DNA of 64,000 bases, taken from the NCBI GenBank assembly GCA_000720375.1, contig JOAA01000001.1:186001-250000 (forward strand), read 5' to 3'. Below, in pieces: positions 18,872-27,153 of this stretch. The first letter of the stretch is position 1. Each line of letters starts with the position of its first letter. The notes under the pieces are model-generated. The model did no database searches. It was not told the origin of the DNA and was given only the letters and a program-made list of their open reading frames with translations. This DNA is from Rhodococcus rhodnii. GTDB lineage: Bacteria > Actinomycetota > Actinomycetes > Mycobacteriales > Pseudonocardiaceae. The position numbers and the translations under genes were made by a program.

Positions 18872-20338
18872 TTACTGACTAGATATCACAGGCGACTGGG
18901 ACAAATTTTCGTCCGCTGTCCGGGTCCGGCGCGATCGCAGTTCACGAATCGCCAGGTACAGTGCGACGAGCGTGGTCAAAACAGCTGTGCCGAGCGCGAA
19001 AGCCGCGCCGACCGCGACTCGTCCGTCTGCCGCGTTCGTCCCGGCGTGATACATCGCGACCATCACCGCCGCACCTGTGGCCGTCCCGATCCGTTGCCCG
19101 GTCTGCAAAGCACCACCCGCCGCACCGGCCATCCGGGTCGGCACGTTCTCCAGCGTCAGCGTGACGTTCGGCGAGATCACCGACCCACCACCGATTCCCG
19201 AGATCAGCAACGGAATCGCCAGCCACAGCCCGACTTGCTCAGGCGGGCTGATCAGGGCGACGACACCACACGACACCAGCCCGACGGTGACCACACTCAG
19301 TGCCGTCACGGTGATCCGGCGCCCCCACTTGGCCACCAGCCGTCCCGAGATCGCCGCCGACACCGCGGAACCAATGGCGAACGACGTCACGACCAGACCG
19401 GATTGCAGTGCGGTGTAACCCAAGCCGGTCTGGAAGAACATGGCCAGCACCACGAAGATCCCGGCGTATCCGGCGAAGTAGACCGCGCCGACCGCCGCTC
19501 CGGACGCGAAACCCCTTGTGCTGGTGAACAACCGCAGATCGAGCAGCGGCGCTCGCCCCTGCTCGACAGTCCGCTTCTCCCAGCGGATGAACAGGTATCC
19601 GAGCACGACCGCGACCGGGAACAGCCACCACCACTCGCCGAGCTGGCCGCTTTCCACCTGAACAACCGGGAACAACAAGGAAACCACGGCAAGGCCGAGC
19701 AACGCCGCGCCGGCGAAGTCGATCTCGGACCGGACGTCGATCTTGCGGCGTTCGGTCTTCGGCAGCACCCGCGCGGCCAGGATCAGCGCGATGACGCCGA
19801 TCGGCACGTTGACGTAGAACACCCACCGCCAGCCGGACTCCGCGCCGAACGCGGCGATGATCAGCCCACCGAGAACCGGGCCGATCGCGGTGGAGACGCC
19901 GATCGTGGCGCCCATCAGCCCGAAGGCCTTGCCGCGTTCGGCACCTCGGAACATGCTCTGGATCAGCCCGGAACTCTGTGGCGTCAGCAATCCGGCTGAC
20001 GCGCCTTGCAGCAGCCGCGCGATGATCAGCAGCTCGATCGACGGAGCCGCGCCCGCGAGCGCGCTGGTGAGCACGAACGCGGTCAGCGCGAGCATGAAGA
20101 TCCGTCTGCGGCCCAGCGCGTCACCCAGGCGTCCGCCTGCGACGAGCACGAGCCCGAACGTCAAGGCGTAGCCGGAGACCACCCATTGCACCGCGCCCGC
20201 GCTGGCGTGCAACCCCGTCTGCATCGACGGCAGGGCGACGTTCACGATGCTGACGTCGAGCAAGGTCATGAACCCGACGCCCAGGGTCACCGTGAGCGCA
20301 CGCCACCGCCGCGGATCCGGTTCTTCGCTGTTGGCCAC
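18872..20338 (-). CDS. MFS transporter, DHA2 (EmrB/QacA) family
   Basis: 488 residues and about fourteen membrane segments. Diagnostic stretches are FMTLLDVSIVNVALPSM in helix 1, WVVSGYALTFGLVLVAGGRL, motif A GGRLGDALGRRRIF, and the helix-5 motif C-like GPVLGGLI with ESGWRWVFYVNVPIG after it. These are proton-driven multidrug or metabolite exporters. No adjacent TetR regulator is present. The C-terminus is polar (RRTRTADENLSQSPV). Monocistronic by spacing. Confidence 0.9.
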   Translation of the reverse strand: MANSEEPDPRRWRALTVTLGVGFMTLLDVSIVNVALPSMQTGLHASAGAVQWVVSGYALTFGLVLVAGGRLGDALGRRRIFMLALTAFVLTSALAGAAPSIELLIIARLLQGASAGLLTPQSSGLIQSMFRGAERGKAFGLMGATIGVSTAIGPVLGGLIIAAFGAESGWRWVFYVNVPIGVIALILAARVLPKTERRKIDVRSEIDFAGAALLGLAVVSLLFPVVQVESGQLGEWWWLFPVAVVLGYLFIRWEKRTVEQGRAPLLDLRLFTSTRGFASGAAVGAVYFAGYAGIFVVLAMFFQTGLGYTALQSGLVVTSFAIGSAVSAAISGRLVAKWGRRITVTALSVVTVGLVSCGVVALISPPEQVGLWLAIPLLISGIGGGSVISPNVTLTLENVPTRMAGAAGGALQTGQRIGTATGAAVMVAMYHAGTNAADGRVAVGAAFALGTAVLTTLVALYLAIRELRSRRTRTADENLSQSPVISSQ

Positions 20339-20372
20339 CCACCCATAGTCGTCCTTGCGGACGATCAGCGCA

Positions 20373-21758
20373 TCAGGTCACGGTCTTGCCATTGATCTTG
20401 ACGTTGGTGCACGCCGGCTTCGTGGCGTTCTTGACCTTCGGCGTGGCGTTGGTGATCTTGGTGAAAGTGCTGTTCGCTATGGACATCCCGGTGATTCTCG
20501 ATTCGCTGAGGCCGTCGAGGCTCCACGCGTAGCTGGCGCCGTCGACCGTCATGTCCTCCACCGTGATGTTGCGGACAGTCGGGTTCACGATCGGCCCGAA
20601 CCCCGGCCCGGTCAGGCTGTAGTTCAGCGTCACGCTGATCGCCTCCCGTTGCACGCCGCTCGCCTTGATCCGGCGAGCGTGCACACCGTCGACCGTGCCG
20701 CCGCGCCGCTTGTTGGTCTTGATGTAGAGCACGTGGAACGCGCTGTACGACGAGCCTTTCCGGATCGTGCAGTCCTCGAAGAACACATTGCGGACACCGC
20801 CGGACATTTCGCTGCCGACGGTCAACGCGCCCCAGCGCCCGAGATGCGTGCAGTTCTGGATAACGATGTTCTCGGACGGCACACCGATCCTGCGGCCGTC
20901 GGTGTCCCTTCCGGACTTCACCGCGACACCGTCATCACCGGTGTCGAACTGGCAGCCGGTGATGTGCACGTCGGAGCTGGCTTCCGGGTCGCAGCCGTCG
21001 ACCATGCCGCCGCGGCTGTAGACCTTCACGTTTCGGACGGTCACGTTCCTGGCGAGCACCGGATGGATCGTCCACATCGCCGGGTTGCGCAGGTTCACGC
21101 CTTCGACCAGCACGTTCTGGCATTCGTAGAGCTGGATCATGTTCGGCTTGAGGAAGTGGCCCGAGCCGAACGTCCGGCTGGTGACCGGCACGTTGTCCAC
21201 GGCCATCTGCTGCAGCCGATCCCAGTCCGGGCCGCGTTTGCCGTCGTAGTCGAACCACGGGCCGGACGGGCCCTGGCCGTCGATCGTGCCCGCTCCGGTG
21301 ATCGCCACGTTGCGCTGGCCACGGGCGTAGATGAACGGCGAGAAGTTCATGCACTCGATCCCCTGCCAGCGCGTGAACACCCTCGGGTAGTCCTTCGGAT
21401 CCGTGCTGAACTTGACCGTCGCTCCGGCCGAGACGACCAGGTTGACGTTCGAAAGCAGCGTCACCGCGCCGGTCAGGAAGCTGCCCGACGGCACGACGAC
21501 CCTGCCGCCGCCTGCCTTGTTGCAGGCCTCGATGGCTTTGCGGAAGGCCTCGGTGTTCTTGGTCTTGCCGTCGCCCTTGGCGCCGTAAGCCGTGACGTCG
21601 AAGGTCGCGTCCGGGAAGGTCGGCGGAACGATCCTCGCCAGGATCAGCGGCACTTGATCCCACGGTGACGCCTCGGCCGCATGGGCCGCGTTCGGGAGCA
21701 TCAATCCGGCCGCGACCAGGCCGGTTGCCTTCAGGAAATCACGCCGTCCATTCGCCAT
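20373..21758 (-). CDS. Glycoside hydrolase family 28 polygalacturonase, Tat-exported
   Basis: 461 residues. The N-terminus has the twin-arginine motif RRDFLK followed by a hydrophobic stretch ending AAHA, so it leaves the cell folded. The body is a right-handed beta-helix. GH28 catalytic Asp pairs are in DTGDDGVAVKSG near residues 270-281, with CTHLGRWGALTVGSE at about 300 and a later RIK-type motif. It hydrolyses alpha-1,4-galacturonan or related pectic polymers. A LacI-type operator lies about 30 bp upstream, so it is probably induced by sugar. Only one pectinolytic gene is visible in the window. Confidence 0.9.
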   Translation of the reverse strand: MANGRRDFLKATGLVAAGLMLPNAAHAAEASPWDQVPLILARIVPPTFPDATFDVTAYGAKGDGKTKNTEAFRKAIEACNKAGGGRVVVPSGSFLTGAVTLLSNVNLVVSAGATVKFSTDPKDYPRVFTRWQGIECMNFSPFIYARGQRNVAITGAGTIDGQGPSGPWFDYDGKRGPDWDRLQQMAVDNVPVTSRTFGSGHFLKPNMIQLYECQNVLVEGVNLRNPAMWTIHPVLARNVTVRNVKVYSRGGMVDGCDPEASSDVHITGCQFDTGDDGVAVKSGRDTDGRRIGVPSENIVIQNCTHLGRWGALTVGSEMSGGVRNVFFEDCTIRKGSSYSAFHVLYIKTNKRRGGTVDGVHARRIKASGVQREAISVTLNYSLTGPGFGPIVNPTVRNITVEDMTVDGASYAWSLDGLSESRITGMSIANSTFTKITNATPKVKNATKPACTNVKINGKTVT

Positions 21759-21786
21759 GGTGGCCCCTTCGGATCACGCGGCGGAA

Positions 21787-21800
21787 TGAAAACGTTTACA
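21787..21800. promoter_or_regulatory. LacI-family operator-like site upstream of GH28
   Basis: TGAAAACGTTTACA is a 14-bp palindrome with one mismatched pair centred on AACGTT, matching the usual LacI/GalR-family operator. It is 29 bp from the GH28 start. The LacI regulator at 35664 has a different operator, so this site is probably read by a regulator outside the window. Confidence 0.65.
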
Positions 21801-21842
21801 GCGTTACATGGTCCCCTGAGGATGGTCACGGCGTCAAGGCGA

Positions 21843-21867
21843 TACGGCGTACCCCCAGAACGCCGTA
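21843..21867 (-). terminator. Hairpin after the alpha/beta hydrolase gene
   Basis: TACGGCGT and ACGCCGTA form an 8-bp stem with a 9-nt loop, 22 bp downstream of the minus-strand hydrolase stop. It probably ends that transcript before the GH28 gene. Confidence 0.55.
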
Positions 21868-21888
21868 CCGCGCTCTGAGTACACCCCG

Positions 21889-22800
21889 TCACTGGTTGTG
21901 AAGTCCAGTCAACGTTTCCGCGACCGGCTTGCCGATCTGCTGCTTGGCCAGGTAGAAGCCGGCTTCGTGCGGTTTCGCGCCGTTGTCCACGGTGTATGAG
22001 CTCTCGAGTACTCCTTGAGCGCCGGGGAACATCGAGGTCAGTTCCGGCCGGGCGGCCACCAGGTCGTCCTGGTCGACCACGTTCACCCAGCGCCTGACCT
22101 GGGGCGGAACCGCCGGAGGCTGCGGCCGGAGCCGGTCGTAGACCACGGTGCGCAAGCCGAGCGGCGAGCCGCAGGTGACGAGCAGCGGCAACGGGCGTTC
22201 GAGCTGGTGAGCGGCCTCGTAGGCGACCACGGAACCCAGCGAGTGCGACACGATGACCTTGGTGTCCGCGTCGATCAGGGCACTGACCCGGCGCTGGATC
22301 TCCGCGTGCACCTCCTCGTCGGTCAGATACCGCGTGACCTGCCGCAACGCCTTCACCACGACCCGTTCGGCCAGCGCGACACCGAACCGCGCGAACGGCT
22401 TCAGCCTGACCAAGCTGTTGACGATCGGCCGCAACGCGGCGCGAACGCCCTGAGTCTCCCCTGCCGGGCCGTCAAGCTCCCGCTGCGCGGTGGCACGGTC
22501 GGACTCGCGGCTGGCATCCTCGGCGGCCCGTTTCAGCCATTCCCGGCCGAGCTGCTCGGCGAACTCCCACTCGGCCTCGTCGAGCTCCTCGGCGCCGCCC
22601 TGCTGGTCCTTGGGCAGGAACAGGTCGCCGTAGAAGGCCATCCGGACGTCGATCTCCTTGGTCCGCCACAGCCGGTCGGCCAGTTCGGGATACCCGGCGA
22701 CCCGGACACCTCCGGCGAGGCTCGGCAGCCAGTCGGCTTCGAGGCCGTCGGCCGACTTCTGCTCCTGTGCGATCCCGTGGACGAGCACGACCTCCGCCAT
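21889..22800 (-). CDS. Alpha/beta hydrolase divergent from the caspase-like gene
   Basis: 303 residues. The N-terminus MAEVVLVHGIAQEQKSADGL has the HG oxyanion motif, and the nucleophile elbow is VSHSLGSVVAYEAAH (GxSxG-like, with Ser in the first position). The remainder includes LLVTCGSPLGLRTVVYDRL, as in lipase/esterases of the PGAP1/DUF676 type. The possible Asp and His are in VNVVDQDDLVA and near the C-terminus. The start at 22800 is 37 bp from the caspase gene start on the other strand, so both share one promoter region. A partner or effector role for the caspase system is inferred from position. Confidence 0.8.
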   Translation of the reverse strand: MAEVVLVHGIAQEQKSADGLEADWLPSLAGGVRVAGYPELADRLWRTKEIDVRMAFYGDLFLPKDQQGGAEELDEAEWEFAEQLGREWLKRAAEDASRESDRATAQRELDGPAGETQGVRAALRPIVNSLVRLKPFARFGVALAERVVVKALRQVTRYLTDEEVHAEIQRRVSALIDADTKVIVSHSLGSVVAYEAAHQLERPLPLLVTCGSPLGLRTVVYDRLRPQPPAVPPQVRRWVNVVDQDDLVAARPELTSMFPGAQGVLESSYTVDNGAKPHEAGFYLAKQQIGKPVAETLTGLHNQ

Positions 22801-22837
22801 GACGCAGAGGCTATCGTGACTGGTTAATCTGATCGGC

Positions 22838-25336
22838 GTGGGAGAACGTCGGGCACTGGTGATCGCATCCCAGTGCGGAGGGCTGAACCTGTTGTCGTTC
22901 CTCCCTGGCGCCGCTCGTGAAGTCGCGGAAACGTTGCTGGATCCCTCGATCGGCGGTTGCGTACCGGCCTTGCCGGACACTCCGTTGCTCGTCGATCCGA
23001 GTGTCACCGAGCTCGACGCAGCGGTCACCGAGGCCTTCGAACGTGCCTCGGCGGACGAGGCCACGCTGTTCATCGCGTTGGTCGGGCACGGCGAGTACAC
23101 CTACGACGACTTCTACTTCCTGGTCAGGGACACCACACTGCCGCCCAACAGCCGCACGGCTTTCCTGCTGGCGCAGCGGATCCGTGAGCTGCTCGCGCAG
23201 CACTCGCTGCTGGACGGCTTGGTGTTGTTGCTGGACACGTGCCACGCGGGGATCGCGGCTCGGCAAGCTGCCGATCGATGGATGCGGATCGTCGGCGAAG
23301 CGGGGCGCCGGTTCGAGGTGCTCACCGCGTCGGACGACCGGGCCGCGGCGAATGGATGTTTCAGCAGGCAGTTGGTGAACGTGTTGCGCTCAGGGCATCC
23401 CGACCTGGGTTCGCGGTTGCGCTGTCCCGACATGAAAGTGGTGCTGTCGGGATTGTGCCCGGCACAGACCGCGGTGCATTTGGCGTTCGACGGCAGGCGT
23501 GAGATCGCGGCTGGCGATGAAGGCCTTTGGCTGGCCAAGAACACCTCTGAGACTTGGCGTTCCTCCTTGGCGGCCGACAATCCGGCTGCCGACCTGATCG
23601 ACAGCCTGACCCGGGATTACGTTCCGCCCGAAGAACTCCGGACTGTGGTCGGGCATTTGATGATGGGAACGTCCACCATCGCCGTGGTCGGTCCAGGCTT
23701 GGACAAATCCCGGTTGCTCGCCGCGTTGGCCAGGCCGTCGGTGGCACCGGACGTCATCCCGCCGCGGTTGATGGACGCCGTGGTTTTCGTGTCCGCCACT
23801 GACACTGTCGAGCGGACAGCCGCGGAATTGGCGCGGCAGCTTGGCAGGAACGTGCGCGGATTCGCCGACGCTGCCGGGGCTTTCGAAGCGTCCGCGGATC
23901 CGGTTGTCTGGCGAGGCGCCGACGCGTTCGAGCGTGCGGTCGCCGGACCGTTGCGCCATTCCCAGCTCAAAGTCCGGATCGCGGTGGACGGTTTGGACAA
24001 CTTGCCAATGGTCGCACACGACCGGCTGGTCGACGCCTTGCAAAGGCTGGAGAACGCGCAAACCGTGCTGGCAGTCAGGAATCCGATCACGGCACAGGCC
24101 CGTGTCTGGCTCGGCACGCCGATCCTGCCCGGACCCGGTCCGCAACCCGGCGGCGCGCCAGGCGGCAGTAAATCGTGGCAACCGATGAGCGACGAACCGA
24201 CGGACGAAGACCTGTATGGTTCGTCTCTCCCCACAAGCAAGGGCGGCCCAGATCTGGCAGACCTGTTGAAAGCCGGTAAGAACGCGCGCATCCCGACGTC
24301 GATTCTCGTCGAGGCGAGTGGCCTTCCGGTCAGTGCTGTGCGTGACTTCCTGGTGCGGCAGGACCACGTCCAACGATTGGAGCCCGGAACGCCCCGCGAA
24401 ACTGTCGCACAAACCGCCGACGGCCTGTTCTTCGCCAGCCCGCGAGCGCACTCTGTCATGGCCGACGCGGTAATGCGCTTGGCGCCGTCTGAGGATCGTG
24501 GCTCGGGCACTCCAGAACAGATGTACGCCGATGCCATGTTGGCCGAGCATCTCTGGCAAGCCGGCCGGGTGGCGGAAGTAGTCGAATGCCTGGACCGGCG
24601 TGGTTCTTCGGTTCCCGCCGAGAATCACGCGACATGGAAACTGTGGAGCGATCAAATCGTCAAGACCAAAGGCTCGCGCATCAGGCCAGCGATCGTCGCG
24701 CGCGCCAGGTACTTCACTTCGATGGTGAAGATCGGGGATCTCACCGAGGCCTTGCGTTCGTTCGAGGAGCTTCTTCCTGTCGCGCAGCGGCGGCTGTCCG
24801 CCGACGACCCGGAGATCTACGTCATCCGCAACAACATCGGCTATCTGCTGTTCGAAACCGGCAATGCCGGCGAGTCCCAGAACCACCTGCGGGCGCTCAT
24901 CGCCGACGCGACCAAGACGATAGGCGCTGCGCACGAGGAAACCTTGCACGCCCGTCACCTGTTTGCCGTGGCCACAGGGAAACTCGGTGACGGCAACGAA
25001 TCCGCTCGGTTGTCGCTCGAGTTGATCCCCGACGCGGAGACCGCACTGGGACCGGACCACGAAGTGACCATCAACGCCCGGTTGAACTACGACTTCTACA
25101 CCGCGAAATCAGGCAACCCCCCCCCGATATTTTTCGAGAACCAACGCCACCTCGCCGAATACGTGGCAGGGCTGAGGGATGACGATCCACGTGCCGTGGA
25201 AGTCGGCGTCTTCCTCTACTGGGACGATCCGGCCGGGCTCAAGCCTTTCATCGAACGGTCGAAACGCTTGTACGGTCGCGACGACCACCGCGAGACGCTC
25301 AAAATCCAAGCGAGGGTGCGCGAACTCGGCGGGTGA
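22838..25336 (+). CDS. Caspase-like peptidase with NTPase-like and TPR regions
   Basis: 832 residues in three parts. Residues 1-230 are a C14 (caspase/metacaspase) domain with the His84 motif ALVGHGEYTYDD and the catalytic Cys135 in LLLDTCHAGI. Residues about 240-560 resemble a STAND-like NTPase, but the P-loop equivalent AVVGPGLDKS (near 283) lacks the canonical GxxxxGKS/T spacing; a Walker B-like KVRIAVDGLDNLP is at about 380, so nucleotide binding is uncertain. Residues about 590-800 are TPR repeats (RPAIVARARYFTSMVKIGDL, then DDPEIYVIRNNIGYLL). This resembles bacterial caspase-NTPase-TPR conflict proteins. The start is GTG 22838, probably leaderless. Three bases separate its stop from the glycosyltransferase gene. 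Confidence 0.85.
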   Translation: MGERRALVIASQCGGLNLLSFLPGAAREVAETLLDPSIGGCVPALPDTPLLVDPSVTELDAAVTEAFERASADEATLFIALVGHGEYTYDDFYFLVRDTTLPPNSRTAFLLAQRIRELLAQHSLLDGLVLLLDTCHAGIAARQAADRWMRIVGEAGRRFEVLTASDDRAAANGCFSRQLVNVLRSGHPDLGSRLRCPDMKVVLSGLCPAQTAVHLAFDGRREIAAGDEGLWLAKNTSETWRSSLAADNPAADLIDSLTRDYVPPEELRTVVGHLMMGTSTIAVVGPGLDKSRLLAALARPSVAPDVIPPRLMDAVVFVSATDTVERTAAELARQLGRNVRGFADAAGAFEASADPVVWRGADAFERAVAGPLRHSQLKVRIAVDGLDNLPMVAHDRLVDALQRLENAQTVLAVRNPITAQARVWLGTPILPGPGPQPGGAPGGSKSWQPMSDEPTDEDLYGSSLPTSKGGPDLADLLKAGKNARIPTSILVEASGLPVSAVRDFLVRQDHVQRLEPGTPRETVAQTADGLFFASPRAHSVMADAVMRLAPSEDRGSGTPEQMYADAMLAEHLWQAGRVAEVVECLDRRGSSVPAENHATWKLWSDQIVKTKGSRIRPAIVARARYFTSMVKIGDLTEALRSFEELLPVAQRRLSADDPEIYVIRNNIGYLLFETGNAGESQNHLRALIADATKTIGAAHEETLHARHLFAVATGKLGDGNESARLSLELIPDAETALGPDHEVTINARLNYDFYTAKSGNPPPIFFENQRHLAEYVAGLRDDDPRAVEVGVFLYWDDPAGLKPFIERSKRLYGRDDHRETLKIQARVRELGG
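25117..25125 (+). repeat. Homopolymeric C9 tract inside the caspase-like gene
   Basis: Nine consecutive C residues, closely followed by a T5 run, in the codons for Asn-Pro-Pro-Pro near residue 760 of the caspase-TPR protein. Slippage here would truncate the last TPR repeats. It is either a phase-variation-type site or a local curiosity. Confidence 0.9.
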
Positions 25337-25339
25337 GCC

Positions 25340-26455
25340 GTGAGAGTCGCGCTGCTGTCGTATCGCGGCAAGCAACACTGCGGTGGCCAAGGCGTCTACA
25401 TCAGACATTTGAGCCGTGAGCTCGTGGCTTGGGGGCATTACGTCGAGGTCATCGCCGGACCGCCTTATCCGGTAGTGGATCCCGGCGTCCAACTCGTCCG
25501 GGTACCCGCACTCGACCTTTACGCCGAACCGAATCCGTTCCGTACGCCAAGTCTCGCGGAGCTTCGCCGAATCCCCGACTGGATCGAGTTCGCCGGCATA
25601 CGATCGGGCCGGTTCACCGAACCACTGGCCTTTTCGTTGCGCGTCCGGCACTATCTGGCATCCCGTGACTTCGACATCGTGCACGACAACCAAAGCCTCG
25701 GTTACGGCCTGCTCGGTCTCGGAATTCCGGTGCTGGCCACCGTGCACCACCCGGTCGCCATCGACAGCGCCCTCAAACCCGGTTCTGAGCGCTGGTACTC
25801 GTTCACCCGGATGCAGAGTCGTGTCGCTCGCCGATTGCCTTTGATAATCACGGTTTCGTCGGCTTCACGCGATGAGATCGTTTCCCGGATGGGTGTTCGC
25901 CCTTCGGTCGTCCGGGTGACGCCACTGAGCGCGGATACCTCGGTCCGTCCCGGCAAGCCCGTTCCCGGGCGGATAGTATGCGTCGCGAGTTCACACGATC
26001 CGATCAAGGGGCTCCGCTACCTGCTGGCCGCTTTCAAGGAGATCCGGCAAGACTGCGAACTCGTGGTCGTCGGCCGGTCCGAACCGGCGCCCGGCGTCAC
26101 TTTCGTGTCCAATCTCCCAGATGAAGAGTACGCCTCGCTCATCGCCAGCGCGGAGATCGTATGCGTTCCTTCGTTGTTCGAGGGCTTCTCATTGCCTGCC
26201 GCGGAGGCAATGGCTTGCGGTGTCCCGATTGTCGCGACCACGGGCGGCGCATTGCCGGAGGTGGTCGGCGATGCCGGAGTTTTCGTCCCGCCAGGCGATT
26301 CGGCGGCACTGGCACGGGCATTGGCCGATTTGCTGGACGATCCAGCCTTGCGGGCACGTCTCGGACAGCGGGGAATCGCGCGTGCGGGCCGGTTGAGCTG
26401 GCGCCGGACGGCCGAGGAAACCGTCGACTGCTACCGGGAGCTGCTCAGTTGCTGA
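25340..26455 (+). CDS. Glycosyltransferase family 4 protein
   Basis: 371 residues with the GT-B fold. The N-terminal domain begins VALLSYRGKQHCGGQGVYIR, the family glycine loop, and the C-terminal donor-binding domain contains GRIVCVASSHDPIKGLRYLL, then PSLFEGFSLPAAEAMACGVP (the E-x7-E motif) and TTGGALPEVVGDAG. It transfers sugar from an NDP-sugar to an unknown acceptor with retention. The start is GTG 25340. The gene overlaps the methyltransferase by 7 bp, the second link in a chain of four coupled genes that begins with the caspase. Confidence 0.9.
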   Translation: MRVALLSYRGKQHCGGQGVYIRHLSRELVAWGHYVEVIAGPPYPVVDPGVQLVRVPALDLYAEPNPFRTPSLAELRRIPDWIEFAGIRSGRFTEPLAFSLRVRHYLASRDFDIVHDNQSLGYGLLGLGIPVLATVHHPVAIDSALKPGSERWYSFTRMQSRVARRLPLIITVSSASRDEIVSRMGVRPSVVRVTPLSADTSVRPGKPVPGRIVCVASSHDPIKGLRYLLAAFKEIRQDCELVVVGRSEPAPGVTFVSNLPDEEYASLIASAEIVCVPSLFEGFSLPAAEAMACGVPIVATTGGALPEVVGDAGVFVPPGDSAALARALADLLDDPALRARLGQRGIARAGRLSWRRTAEETVDCYRELLSC

Positions 26456-27153
26456 CCGTCCACTTCGGGCGTTTTCGGGTCGGGACCGGCGATCGGGTGC
26501 TGGATCTCGGCTGCGGAGGCGGCCGGCACGCTTTCGAGGCAGCGAAACAAGGTGCCGACGTGATCGCCTTGGACCTCAACGAAGCGGATCTGAAAGACGT
26601 CCGTGACATGTTCGCGGCGATGGCCGAAGTCGGCGAATCCCCCGGCGTGACAATGGCCGTGCGCGCGAGCGGCCTCGCTTTACCGTTCCCCGATGCGAGT
26701 TTCGACCACGTGATCGCCGCGGAAATCCTCGAACACATCCCAGACGACACAAGCATGATCGCCGAAACCGCCCGCGTGCTCAAACCAGGCGGTCTTGTCG
26801 CGGTGACCGTTCCCCGATGGTGGCCGGAACGAGTCTGCTGGGCGCTTTCCGATGCCTATCACCGAGTCGAAGGCGGTCACGTCCGTATCTATCGCAAGCG
26901 CCAACTCATCCGCCGATTGCGCGCTGCAGGCCTGGAGCCATTCCGGACACATCACGCCCACGCGCTGCATTCGCCGTATTGGTGGCTGAAATGCGCGGTC
27001 GGCGTGGACAACGAGACCGCTGCGGTCCGCCTGTACCACAGATTTCTGCTGTGGGACATCATGAAAGCACCGAAGCTGACCCGGATCCTTGAGCGGATGC
27101 TGAATCCCGTGCTCGGCAAGAGCCTGGTGATCTACGCGAGGAAAACGGCATGA
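26449..27153 (+). CDS. Class I SAM-dependent methyltransferase
   Basis: 234 residues from TTG 26449, which gives LTVHFGRFRVGTGDRVLDLG at the N-terminus as in relatives. Motif I is VLDLGCGGGRHAFEA, motif II-like DVIALDLNEAD, then DHVIAAEILEHIPDD and RVLKPGGLVAVTVPRWWPER. Methyl acceptor unknown. It overlaps the GT4 gene by 7 bp and the following gene by 4 bp. It contains one TTA codon at 26680. GT4, this methyltransferase and the alpha/alpha-barrel protein form a conserved actinobacterial gene set. Confidence 0.88.
   Translation: MLTVHFGRFRVGTGDRVLDLGCGGGRHAFEAAKQGADVIALDLNEADLKDVRDMFAAMAEVGESPGVTMAVRASGLALPFPDASFDHVIAAEILEHIPDDTSMIAETARVLKPGGLVAVTVPRWWPERVCWALSDAYHRVEGGHVRIYRKRQLIRRLRAAGLEPFRTHHAHALHSPYWWLKCAVGVDNETAAVRLYHRFLLWDIMKAPKLTRILERMLNPVLGKSLVIYARKTA

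Noticed and set aside
20373..21758. Membership of the GH28 gene in the D-arabinose regulon
   Set aside because: Its operator (TGAAAACGTTTACA) differs from the TAATCG-type operator of that regulon and it lies 11 kb away.
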